Assembly (NCBI RefSeq): GCF_016613415.1
Contig: NZ_JACWCT010000185.1
Location: 1 to 39,894 of the forward strand
DNA: 39,894 nucleotides
Reading direction: 5' to 3'
From: Methylobacterium ajmalii
GTDB taxonomy: Bacteria; Pseudomonadota; Alphaproteobacteria; Rhizobiales; Beijerinckiaceae
The position numbers and the translations under genes are program-made. Positions within the stretch are counted from its first letter, which is position 1. Every line of letters starts with the position of its first letter. Shown here in pieces: positions 15,648 through 26,027 of this stretch. The notes under the pieces were generated by a model that ran no database searches, was not told the DNA's origin, and was given only the letters and a program-made list of their open reading frames with translations.

Positions 15648-15722
15648 GCCGTTGTAGCTCAGTGGTAGAGCGCGTCATTGGTAATGACGAGGTCGGGAGT
15701 TCAATCCTCCCCAGCGGCACCA
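15648..15722 (+). tRNA. tRNA-Thr(GGT), copy 2
   Basis: A second 75-base copy identical to 15488-15562, including the encoded CCA. The 85 bases between the copies and the sequences outside them are not similar, so only the tRNA itself is duplicated or kept identical by gene conversion. The two are probably processed from one transcript. Confidence 0.95.
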
Positions 15723-15893
15723 TTCTCCTTCCGGCATGCGCACGACCCGACCCGTGACGGTGCCTCGAGCCCGTAGCCGGCGGGCGTCCCCAGTAAATCT
15801 CCCAGCCGCGCGTCACGTCTCTCGGTTGAGCGCCCCGGCGCGCCGTCGGCGGCCCCGGGCGCCGAACGAGCCCGGAGCCGCGAGCCCCCGTCT

Positions 15894-18797
15894 TCAGATG
15901 CCGGCCGCGATCATGCGGTTCTCGCCCGCGTCGCGCAGCCACGCGGCGTCCCGGGCGATCAGTCCGGCGAGCCGCTCGACCGGCTGCGGCTTGCCGAACA
16001 GGTAGCCCTGCATCTCCTCGCAGCCCTCCTCGGCGAGGAAGCGCATCTGCCCGTCGGTCTCGACGCCCTCGGCCACCACGCCGATGCCGAGGCTGCGGCC
16101 GAGCCCCAGCACCGCCCGCACGATCACGGCGGCGGAGGGACGCTGCTCGAGCTGGCTGACGAAGGAGCGGTCGATCTTGATCTTGTCGAACGGGAAGGCC
16201 TGCAGCGTCGCCAGCGACGAGTAGCCGGTGCCGAAATCGTCCATCGCGATGCCGATCCCGAGCGCCTTCAGCCGTCGCAGCACCGTGAGCGCGCGGGCCA
16301 TGTCGTTGATGATGACCGTCTCGGTGATCTCGATCTCGAGCCGCTCCGGCGGCAGGCCGGTCTCGGCGAGGATCGCCCGCACCCGCTCGGGCAGGTCGGC
16401 CTGCTGGAACTGGCGCGGCGAGAGGTTGACGGCGACCTTGAGCGGATGCGCCCAGCCTGCCGCCTCCCGGCAGGCCGCCCGCAGCACCCACTCGCCGAGC
16501 GGCACGATCAGGCCGGTCTCCTCGGCGAGCGGGATGAACGCGCCGGGCGGCACGAGGCCGCGCGAGGGGTGGCTCCAGCGCACCAGGGCCTCGAACCCGA
16601 CGAGCCGGCCGCAGGCCGAGCGCACCTGGGGCTGGTAGTGCAGCATCAGCTCGTCGCGTACCAGGGCGTGGCGCAGATCCGCCTCCAGCAGGCGCCGCTC
16701 GGCGAGGGCCGCGTCCATCGCGGTCTCGAACGCGCGGGCGGCGTTCCGCCCGTCCGCCTTCGCCTTGTAGAGCGCGAGGTCGGCGCGCCGCAGGATCGTC
16801 TCTCCGTCGGTCCCGTGCGCCGGGGCGAGGGCGATGCCGATGCTCGCGCCGACCTCGACCGACTGGTCGCCGATCGCGACCGGGCGGCCGATCGCCCGGA
16901 TCATCGCCTGCGCCCGCGCCGTCGCGTCCCCGGCGCCGTCGACCGAGGCGACGAGGACCGCGAACTCGTCGCCGCCGAGGCGCGCCGCGAGGTCGCCCGC
17001 CGCCAGCCCGGCGCCGAGGCGCTCGGCCACCGCCTGCAGCAGCGCGTCGCCCGTCAGGTGGCCGAGGGCGTCGTTGACCTCCTTGAAGCAATCGAGGTCG
17101 AGGCACAGGACCGCGCAGGATCCGCCCGTCTCGGTGATCTCGGCCAGGCGCCCCTCCAGGCGCTCGCGGAACAGGGTGCGGTTCGGCAGGTCGGTGAGCG
17201 CGTCGTGGGCCGCCATGTGGGCGATCCGCCGCTCGGCCTCCTTGCGCACGCCGATGTCGCCGTGGGTCCCCACGAGCCGCATCGCCCGGCCGTCGGCACC
17301 GCGCGAGACCACCTTCGCCCGGGTCAGGAACCAGCCCCAGCTCCCGTCCTTGCGCTGCAGCCGGTGCTCGCACTCGAAGACCGGGATCTCCCCGGCGAGG
17401 TGCCGGTCGAGGAGCCCGACGACCGCCGCCCGGTCGTCGGGATGGATCAGCGAGCGCCACGTCCAGGTGTCGGAGGGCAGCTCGCCCGGCGCGTAGCCGA
17501 GCAGCTGCCACCAGCGGTCCGAGGTCCAGGCCTCGCCGGTGCGCAGGTCGCAATCCCACAGTCCGTCGCTGCCGGCATCGAGGGCCAGCGCCAGGCGCTC
17601 CTCGCTCTCCCGCAGCGCCTCGTGGGCGAGGACCATGTCGTCGATGTCGAGGGCGGTACCGATCCATTCGACGACGGCACCGTCGTGCAGGACCGGCACC
17701 ATGACGATCTTGTACCAGCGGTAGTCGCCCGACAGGTCCTTGAGCCGCGCCTCCGTCTCGAAGGTGCGCGCCTCGGCTTCCGCGATCCGCCACGCCGCGG
17801 CGATCGCCTCCCGGCCGTCCGGATGGTGGCTGGCGAAGCGCTGCTCGCGGGAGGAGACGCCCGGCCCGAACAGGGCCTGGAAGCGCCGGTTGGTGTAGAC
17901 GGTGTAGCCGTCCGGGGGCATGACCCAGACCATCTGCGGCAGCGTGTCGGTGAGCGCCCGCATGCGCTCCTCGCTCGCCACCAGGGCGGCCGTCCGCGCG
18001 CTCAGCACCCGGTTCATCTTGCGCAGGCGGTCCGCGGCCAGCGCCAGGGCCGCGCAGCCGAGCACCGCCAGGGTGACGACGGCGATGACGGCGGCGAGCG
18101 CGGCATGCGGCAGGCTGTCGACGACCGCGTCGGCCTGCGGGTCCGGGACGACCTGGACCGCCGCCATTACGAGGAAATGCAGCACCGTGATCCCTGAGGC
18201 CATGAGGAGGCTGGCGCCGACGAGGCGTCCGCGTTGCCCCGTTGGCGGCGCCCCGCTTGTCCTTGCGCGCGGCAGAGCCCCGCCGTCGGCCGCCCGCGGC
18301 AGCGCCAGGAGGGCACCGTAGGTCAGGACCATGCCGGCGACGATGGCCGCCGCCGCCAGGGCCGGGTCCACGACGAAGCTGCCCTGGATCCGCACGCCCC
18401 GCAGGCCGGTGATGTGCATCGCGGCGATGCCGAGGCCCAGGATCAGGCTGGCGGCGATCACCCGGGTCCTGTCGCGGGAGCGCCGCAGGAGGGCGAAGGC
18501 CGCGAGCGCGCTCGCGATGCTGGCGAGGAGCCACGCGAGCGTGATCGCCGGGTCGTAGCTCACGCCCACCCCCGGATCGTAGCCCAGCATGGCGATGAAG
18601 TGCGTGCTCCAGATACCGGCGCCGGCCGAGAACGCCGCACCGGCGAGCCAGCCGAGCGAACCCCTGCCGTGCTCGGGGCGCGCCTGCTCCAGCAGGTGCA
18701 GGGCGGTGTGGCAGGAGAACCAGCAGACCAGCGCCGCCAGGGGAACGGCCCAGGCGGTATGCTCTGCCGTCAGGCAGACGAACGCACGATGCATCAT
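15894..18797 (-). CDS. MHYT-PAS-PAS-GGDEF-EAL cyclic-di-GMP signalling protein
   Basis: 967 residues. The N-terminal seven-helix MHYT sensor (about 10-255) has the repeated motifs STHFIAM, AAMHITGL and VLHFLVM, whose His/Met residues are proposed to bind copper and sense O2, CO or NO. Two PAS segments follow (about 270-400 and 405-530). The diguanylate cyclase domain has an intact RLGGDEF and the phosphodiesterase domain an intact GFEALVRW plus DDFGTGYSSL, so both activities may be present. The start at 18797 is preferred over a TTG at 18827 because GGCAGGA lies just before it and the hydrophobic region starts soon after. It probably links a membrane-sensed gas or redox signal to c-di-GMP (inference). 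Confidence 0.9.
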   Translation of the reverse strand: MMHRAFVCLTAEHTAWAVPLAALVCWFSCHTALHLLEQARPEHGRGSLGWLAGAAFSAGAGIWSTHFIAMLGYDPGVGVSYDPAITLAWLLASIASALAAFALLRRSRDRTRVIAASLILGLGIAAMHITGLRGVRIQGSFVVDPALAAAAIVAGMVLTYGALLALPRAADGGALPRARTSGAPPTGQRGRLVGASLLMASGITVLHFLVMAAVQVVPDPQADAVVDSLPHAALAAVIAVVTLAVLGCAALALAADRLRKMNRVLSARTAALVASEERMRALTDTLPQMVWVMPPDGYTVYTNRRFQALFGPGVSSREQRFASHHPDGREAIAAAWRIAEAEARTFETEARLKDLSGDYRWYKIVMVPVLHDGAVVEWIGTALDIDDMVLAHEALRESEERLALALDAGSDGLWDCDLRTGEAWTSDRWWQLLGYAPGELPSDTWTWRSLIHPDDRAAVVGLLDRHLAGEIPVFECEHRLQRKDGSWGWFLTRAKVVSRGADGRAMRLVGTHGDIGVRKEAERRIAHMAAHDALTDLPNRTLFRERLEGRLAEITETGGSCAVLCLDLDCFKEVNDALGHLTGDALLQAVAERLGAGLAAGDLAARLGGDEFAVLVASVDGAGDATARAQAMIRAIGRPVAIGDQSVEVGASIGIALAPAHGTDGETILRRADLALYKAKADGRNAARAFETAMDAALAERRLLEADLRHALVRDELMLHYQPQVRSACGRLVGFEALVRWSHPSRGLVPPGAFIPLAEETGLIVPLGEWVLRAACREAAGWAHPLKVAVNLSPRQFQQADLPERVRAILAETGLPPERLEIEITETVIINDMARALTVLRRLKALGIGIAMDDFGTGYSSLATLQAFPFDKIKIDRSFVSQLEQRPSAAVIVRAVLGLGRSLGIGVVAEGVETDGQMRFLAEEGCEEMQGYLFGKPQPVERLAGLIARDAAWLRDAGENRMIAAGI

Positions 18798-19117
18798 GTC
18801 CTGCCGTGACGCCAACGTTGCCGGCAACCTGCCTCAGAGGAGCTTAACAAAGGGCACCCGCGGCGAACAGCGCCGGCGTCCGACCGCAATCGTGCCCGGA
18901 TGACCGCCCCTACCGGCGCGCGATCGGCCGTACCTATCCGCCCGCCCGACTGGTCCTCGACTGGCGCGACGGTGCCCGACCGAGCCGGAGAACTGGTCGA
19001 GGCCCGGGTTTCGCACAGGAGGCGGCCGGTCGTCCGGCACCGGCCGGTGCGGCGCGCGATCATCGCCACGGCCGGCGTGTAACGATTTGTTAACCATTGC
19101 GGCGCACTGATTCGACC
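18798..19117. other. Intergenic region between the MHYT gene and a small membrane protein gene
   Basis: 320 GC-rich bases with no supportable gene. The last 40 bases contain GTAACGATTTGTTAACCATT, an AT-rich patch that could hold a promoter for the small gene at 19118 but lacks a clear -35/-10 pair. Confidence 0.45.
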
Positions 19118-19276
19118 ATGTACTCACAGCTCCGCCGTTACGGCTGGCGCCCTCTCCAAGCGGTCGGCCACGTCACCCTCGCCCTCGCCTTGCTCGTCTT
19201 CGGCCTCGCCTGCGTCGGAGCCGACCTCCTCGGCGGATGGGAGCGTGCCGCGCAGCTCCTCTCGGGCCAGGGCTGA
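19118..19276 (+). CDS. Small single-pass membrane protein
   Basis: 52 residues with one hydrophobic segment (about 17-37: GHVTLALALLVFGLACVGADLL) after a basic start (MYSQLRRYGWRP), giving a positive-inside orientation. I recognise no family. Support comes from the hydrophobic core, the AT-rich promoter-like patch upstream, and a compact frame in GC-rich codons. No convincing ribosome binding site is present (CTGATTCGACC before the ATG), so it may be spurious. Confidence 0.4.
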   Translation: MYSQLRRYGWRPLQAVGHVTLALALLVFGLACVGADLLGGWERAAQLLSGQG

Positions 19277-19576
19277 GCTTTTCCGGGCGCCGCGGGGGCG
19301 ACGGCCGCTTCCGGGGCCGCCCGGTTGCATCCGCAGGCTCGGCTGTTAAGCTTTGCCGTGCCGGCACGCCTCGCGTGATCCGCCGCCGTGGCCCACCGGG
19401 CCGCCCTGCCGCCGCCCGCCCCGCGCATCGTCACGGATGCCGCCAACCCGGGCCTCACCTCGCTTGCGCCGACGCGAGGCTTCTTGCGGGCCCGCGTCCC
19501 ATCGGCCGTGCCGCCGGCTCGCCCGCGTCCGCGCCGGCCCGCCGCGCATCCGGCCCCCGAACCAGGACCCGACGCG
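19277..19576. other. GC-rich intergenic region
   Basis: 300 bases between two small genes. Long frames exist on both strands because of GC content, but all are Arg/Pro/Ala shadow sequence with no motif. Nothing else was seen. Confidence 0.4.
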
Positions 19577-19825
19577 ATGATCGATCACCGCCGCCGCCTC
19601 CTCAGCCGCGCCGCCCTCGCCGAGGAGGGCCGCATCACGCTCCGGCGCGACCCCGACCGGGCCTGGCCCGGCGACCACAGCCGGCTCTGCGCCCTGGCGA
19701 ACGACGGCGACCTGCTGTTTCTCGGCGAGGAGCCCGGTCCGCTGCCGGGCGGCGCCTGCGCGGCTTGGCGCATCACCGCGCAGGGTCGCGCCGCCCTGGG
19801 GGAGAGCCCCTCCGCCCGCCCGTAG
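19577..19825 (+). CDS. Hypothetical protein, 82 residues
   Basis: Begins MIDHRRRLLSRAALAEEGRIT at the ATG at 19577. It has a mixed composition with hydrophobic strand-like segments (SRLCALANDGDLLFLGEE, CAAWRITAQGRAAL) that look like a real small domain and not a frame shadow. No signal peptide, membrane segment or known motif. It is followed by another small gene on the same strand 106 bases downstream. Confidence 0.5.
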   Translation: MIDHRRRLLSRAALAEEGRITLRRDPDRAWPGDHSRLCALANDGDLLFLGEEPGPLPGGACAAWRITAQGRAALGESPSARP

Positions 19826-19931
19826 CGGCGGCTCCCGGGGCCCGGCGCCGCACCCGTGCTTCACATCCGGCCGCCGCGTCCCCACACTGAAGGGGCGGGG
19901 CAGTGGCCCGGGCAGGCCGTCGAGGTGAGCG

Positions 19932-20342
19932 ATGGACTACGTCTGCGACGTTCCCGGTGGGAAGACCTGGTTTCGCATCGAGACCGAGGCGGAGGCGATC
20001 CGGGAATCGGCCCTGATGGGCCATGCCGTCGAGAAGCACTTCCGCCAAGCCCAGAGCCGCGCCGAGGCGTCCTACGTGCCGCCGGCCGGCGGTCCCTTCG
20101 TCGAGGAGCGGATCGGCCTCAAGGGGCACCTGGCGCGGACGATGCCGCGCTTCTTCACCCTGCGCGACGCCGAGGGCAGCGGGCTCGCGACCGCGATGGT
20201 GCCGGCGGGCGCCGGCTGCCCGATCGTGGTCGGGATCGGCAACGCCGACCCCTACGTCGCGCACGAGGAGGCGATCCGGGGGCTCGGCACCCATCTCGGC
20301 ATCCCGCTCGAGCGCAGCCGCTGCTATCCCTACGGGCGCTGA
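19932..20342 (+). CDS. Conserved hypothetical protein, 136 residues
   Basis: Starts MDYVCDVPGGKTWFRIETEAEA with GAGGTGAG two bases before the ATG at 19932, a strong ribosome binding site. The composition is that of a folded cytoplasmic protein: FRIETEAEAIRESALMGHAVEKHFRQA, GLKGHLARTMPRFFTLRD, GCPIVVGIGNADPYVAHEEAIRG. I do not recognise the family, and no catalytic motif is apparent. It ends 22 bases from the convergent HWE kinase gene. Confidence 0.7.
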   Translation: MDYVCDVPGGKTWFRIETEAEAIRESALMGHAVEKHFRQAQSRAEASYVPPAGGPFVEERIGLKGHLARTMPRFFTLRDAEGSGLATAMVPAGAGCPIVVGIGNADPYVAHEEAIRGLGTHLGIPLERSRCYPYGR

Positions 20343-20364
20343 CCGCCCAGCCCGGCGCCCGCGC

Positions 20365-22116
20365 TCACGCGGCCTCCGTGCGCGCCGTCTGTGCGCTGAC
20401 GGCGAGCGGCACCGCGATCCGGCAGACCAGGCCCCCTTCCGCGTAGTGGAGCGCGACCTCGCCGGCGAGCTCCCGCTCCAGGCTCGCCCGGATCAGCCGG
20501 GTCCCGAAGCCGGTCCGGCTCGGCGGCACCACCGCGGGGCCGCCGCTCTCGCGCCAGCGCAGGACGAGCGTCCCGGTGCCCGCCCGCCCCTCCAGCGACC
20601 ACTCCACCGCCACCTGGCCGGCCTCGGCCGAGAGCGCGCCGTACTTCGCCGCGTTGGTGGCGAGTTCGTGGATCGCCATGCCGAGCGGCAGGGCCACCGC
20701 GGGAGTGAGGGAGACCGGCGGTCCTTCCAGCCGGATGCGGTCGGCCCGCCCGCCGGCGTAGGGCTCGAGCTCCGCCGACAGGATGCCCGACAGCCCCGCC
20801 CCCTCCCAGTGGTTGGCGGTGAGCACGTTGTGGGTCTGGGACATCGCCAGCAGCCGGGCCTCGAAGCTGCCGGTGAAGTCGGCGAGCGAGGCCGCGCTGC
20901 GGGCGGTCTGGCGCGCCATCGACTGCACGGTGGCGAGGGTGTTCTTCACCCGGTGGTTCAGTTCGTGGATCAGCAGGTCCTGGCGCGCGTCGGCGGCCCG
21001 GCGTTCCTCCTCCTCCCGGGCGAGGGCCCGCGCCGCGGCCGTGAGCGCGTGGCTGATCGCCTGCGCCTCCCGCACCGCCGAGCCCGGCACGGTCACCGCC
21101 TCTCCCCGGCCGAGGGCGGAGGCCGCGATGGCCAGCCGCCGCAGGGGCCGGGCCAGCAGGCCGGCGGCGAACCAGCCGATGCCGGCCGCCACCGTCGCGA
21201 CGACGAGGCCCCACAGCAGGATCTGCCGGCGCAGGTCGGTCACCGACGCGAAGGCGGTGCCGGCGTCCTGGCGCACCAGCACGGTCCAGCCGAGACCCGG
21301 GAAGTCGCGGTAGCCCCGGGTCGGCCGGAACCCGGTGAGGTAGCGCCGGCCGTCCGGCCAGGTCTCCGTCTCGGTGCCAGAGCGCCCGTCCCGGGCGCCG
21401 GCGACGCTCGGGAGTTCCGCCGGCACGCGGGTGCGGCGCAGGCCCTCGGGGCCGAGCAGCACCGTGCCGTCCCGGGCGAGCACCATGATGGCGAGGTCGC
21501 GCGGGGTGCCGGTGGTCTCGCGCAAGGAGGCCTCGGCCGCTCGCGCCCAGGCCCAGTCGAGATGGCCCGAGACCACGCCGACGAGCTGCCCGGCATCGTC
21601 CCGTACCGGAGCGGCGATGTCGAGCACCCGGGGCGGGTCGGCCGGGTCGTGGTGCGGGTCGATCGTCGCGAGCAGAACGACGTCGTGGACGTCGCCCACG
21701 AAGGGGCTGTGACGCCCGTTGGTGAAGTATTCCCGGTGCCCGACCTCGGCGCCTTCGAGTGCGCCGGTGCTCGTCGCCTGGATCCGGCCGTCGACGCCGA
21801 CCAGCCCGATGATGGCGTAGTCGGGATAGGTCTCCTGCGCCCGCCACAGCACGCGGCGCTTGCGCGCGAGCGGGGCGGCGGGGTCGCGGATGGTGTCGTT
21901 CTCGGCCAGGATCACGATGTCGCGCCAGCGCTCGAACAGGCCGCGGTCGAGCCGGCCGGCCATCATCCCGGCGACGTCGGCGAGCTCGGCCTCGATGCGC
22001 GCCTCGAGCCGCTGGCTCGCCACCCGGGACGCCACCAGGGCGAGCACCAGGGTCGCCACCAGTCCCACGGTCCCGAGACCGAGCGCCAGGAAGACACGGA
22101 GCGGCGGCTGCGGCAC
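20365..22116 (-). CDS. HWE-type sensor histidine kinase with extracytoplasmic Cache-like domain
   Basis: 583 residues. Membrane helix about 8-30, a periplasmic double-Cache-like sensor (about 35-295; GLVGVDGRIQATS, YFTNGR, LDIAAPVRDDAGQLVGVVSGHLDW), second helix about 298-320, HAMP-like linker, then the kinase core. The phospho-acceptor region is LIHELNHRVKNTLATVQSMA (His384 or His388). The ATPase domain has HELATNAAKYGALS and LRWRESGGP, whose W-x-E is the mark of the HWE/HisKA_2 group common in alphaproteobacteria. These kinases often feed PhyR/NepR-type general stress signalling or small response regulators. No response regulator lies next to it except the receiver domain of the neighbouring hybrid kinase, on the same strand 159 bases upstream. 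Confidence 0.88.
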   Translation of the reverse strand: MPQPPLRVFLALGLGTVGLVATLVLALVASRVASQRLEARIEAELADVAGMMAGRLDRGLFERWRDIVILAENDTIRDPAAPLARKRRVLWRAQETYPDYAIIGLVGVDGRIQATSTGALEGAEVGHREYFTNGRHSPFVGDVHDVVLLATIDPHHDPADPPRVLDIAAPVRDDAGQLVGVVSGHLDWAWARAAEASLRETTGTPRDLAIMVLARDGTVLLGPEGLRRTRVPAELPSVAGARDGRSGTETETWPDGRRYLTGFRPTRGYRDFPGLGWTVLVRQDAGTAFASVTDLRRQILLWGLVVATVAAGIGWFAAGLLARPLRRLAIAASALGRGEAVTVPGSAVREAQAISHALTAAARALAREEEERRAADARQDLLIHELNHRVKNTLATVQSMARQTARSAASLADFTGSFEARLLAMSQTHNVLTANHWEGAGLSGILSAELEPYAGGRADRIRLEGPPVSLTPAVALPLGMAIHELATNAAKYGALSAEAGQVAVEWSLEGRAGTGTLVLRWRESGGPAVVPPSRTGFGTRLIRASLERELAGEVALHYAEGGLVCRIAVPLAVSAQTARTEAA

Positions 22117-22275
22117 GGGACGATCCGCGAGAGGGGAGGGCGCGAGGGGCGAGGGGCGGGATGCCCTGCAGGTGCGGGCCGACCTTAGCCCAAGGCGAGC
22201 GCCCGGAGATAGCCTCGCCTTGCCCCGCTTCCCCGGCCCCGTCCTCGTCGCGCGTGCGGGGTGCGGGCGCGGGGC

Positions 22276-24837
<2,562 letters not shown>

Positions 24838-25032
24838 CCCTCGTCCTGACCTTGCCGACCTTGCGGCATGGCCGATAGACGGGCCGCGCCGCGCAGGCAA
24901 CCGGCGAGGGCCGGGCCCGGTTTCCGGGCCGTCAGGGTGTCGCCCGCGCGGGAGCCGCCCTGCGGCGCGATGACCGGCCCGGCCCGGTTGCGGAATCGGG
25001 CGCTGCGCGGTAACTTGTTGATTATGTTGTAG

Positions 25033-25049
25033 TTTTCAAAAGTTCTAAT
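25033..25049. promoter_or_regulatory. ICE-like (Irr) box upstream of bfd
   Basis: TTTTCAAAAGTTCTAAT matches the iron control element consensus TTTAGAA-N3-TTCTAAA at 11 of 14 fixed positions, with the right half nearly complete. It lies in an AT-rich patch 63 bases before the bfd ATG. Irr is the heme-dependent iron regulator of Rhizobiales, and bfd/bfr genes are among its known targets. The site is a prediction by eye. Confidence 0.5.
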
Positions 25050-25111
25050 CTGAGAGCGGTGGGCGGGAGCAGTTCCCTCGGCGCTCCACGGATCGGGTGC
25101 CCCGTCACAGC

Positions 25112-25357
25112 ATGATCGTCTGTTCCTGCAACGTGCTCTCCGATGGCCAGGTGCGTGCCTGCCTCAATCCCGGCCCCGGCTGCCCGCGCACGCCGGCGCA
25201 GGTCTATGCCTGCCTCGGCTGCAGCCCGAAATGCGGCCGCTGCGCCCGCACCATCCGGGGCATCCTCGACCGGGCGCTGGCCGACACCCACGCGGCCTGC
25301 ACCACCACCTGCGGGGCGGCCTGCACCCTGAAGGAACTGGAGGAGGCCGCCGCCTGA
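25112..25357 (+). CDS. bfd: Bacterioferritin-associated ferredoxin
   Basis: 81 residues. MIVCSCNVLSDGQVR is the standard Bfd N-terminus with Cys4 and Cys6; CGRC (Cys41, Cys44) supplies the other two ligands of the [2Fe-2S] cluster. Bfd reduces the iron core of bacterioferritin so that Fe2+ can be released. It is unusually Cys-rich: further Cys at 17, 24, 34, 37, 63, 67 and 71, several of them in a CLNPGPGCPRTPAQVYACLGC insert and a C-terminal CTTTCGAAC patch. The ATG at 25112 is preferred over a GTG 15 bases upstream because it fits the family start. It is convergent with bfr, and an ICE-like site lies upstream. Confidence 0.88.
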   Translation: MIVCSCNVLSDGQVRACLNPGPGCPRTPAQVYACLGCSPKCGRCARTIRGILDRALADTHAACTTTCGAACTLKELEEAAA

Positions 25358-25386
25358 CGACGGCCCCGCTCTATCGCGGTCAGGCG
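25351..25386. terminator. Possible bidirectional terminator between bfd and bfr
   Basis: CGCCTGAC (25351-25358) and GTCAGGCG (25379-25386) are perfect 8-bp complements, with an inner CCGC/GCGG. The structure spans the bfd stop and ends just before the bfr stop. There is no T-tract, so termination is inferred from position only. Confidence 0.35.
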
Positions 25387-25390
25387 AGGA

Positions 25391-25888
25391 TCACTCGACT
25401 TCGGGCTCGATCTTCTCGAGACCGCCGATGTGGCGCTGGGCGTAGAGCGGCAGGCCGACCTGGCGGATCAGCTCCTGCTGGGTCTCGAGGAAGTCGATGT
25501 GGCCTTCCTCGTCGGCGGCCAGGTCCTCGAAGAGCTGCTTCGACACCCGGTCGTTGATCGAGTCGCAGTACTTCGCGGCCTCGAGATAGAGGCTGCGGGC
25601 CTCGACCTCGGCGGCGAGGTCGCACTCGATGATCTCCTGCACGTTCTGGCCGATCCGCAGCGGGTCGAGCTCCTGCAGGTTCGGGAAGCCTTCGAGGAAC
25701 AGGATCCGGTCGACGAACCGGTCGGCGTGGTTCATCTCCTCGATCGACTCCTTGCGCCAGAACTTGGCGAGGTCGATGTAGCCCCAGTCGTTCAGCATCC
25801 GGAAGTGGAGCCAGTACTGGCTCACCGCGGTCAGCTCGCTGCGCAGGCCGCGGTTGAGGTACTCGACGACCTTGGCGTCACCCTTCAT
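25391..25888 (-). CDS. bfr: Bacterioferritin
   Basis: 165 residues. All ferroxidase ligands of the Bfr family are at their usual places: Glu18, Glu51, His54, Glu94, Glu127 and His130. Met52, which binds heme between subunits, is present in IEEMNHADRF. It forms a 24-subunit cytoplasmic shell that oxidises and stores iron. The ATG at 25888 has GGGAGA about nine bases upstream, and the family start MKGDAKVVEYLN confirms it. Its partner bfd is convergent, 33 bases away. Confidence 0.95.
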   Translation of the reverse strand: MKGDAKVVEYLNRGLRSELTAVSQYWLHFRMLNDWGYIDLAKFWRKESIEEMNHADRFVDRILFLEGFPNLQELDPLRIGQNVQEIIECDLAAEVEARSLYLEAAKYCDSINDRVSKQLFEDLAADEEGHIDFLETQQELIRQVGLPLYAQRHIGGLEKIEPEVE

Positions 25889-25918
25889 CGCTCGATCTCC
25901 CGTATCGATCGTCCGTCG

Positions 25919-25937
25919 GGGCCGGCGATGCCGGCCC
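25919..25937 (-). other. Strong GC hairpin between ribA and bfr
   Basis: GGGCCGGC (25919-25926) and GCCGGCCC (25930-25937) form an 8-bp perfect stem with a 3-base loop. It lies 31 bases upstream of the bfr start and 91 bases downstream of the ribA stop, so it could end ribA transcription or structure the bfr leader. No T-tract follows. Confidence 0.35.
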
Positions 25938-26027
25938 ATCCGGTGCCTTAGCTATCAGCGAACGTGACGCAGGGCCACCGCGGCCAGATCCTTACACCGC
26001 TTTTGGTCGGCGCAGCGATCCCGATGC

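Noticed and set aside
15580..18534. Long minus-strand frame overlapping the MHYT-GGDEF-EAL gene and running into a tRNA
   Set aside because: The translation is low-complexity Arg/Pro/Gly sequence and crosses a tRNA gene. The true frame has intact GGDEF and EAL motifs.
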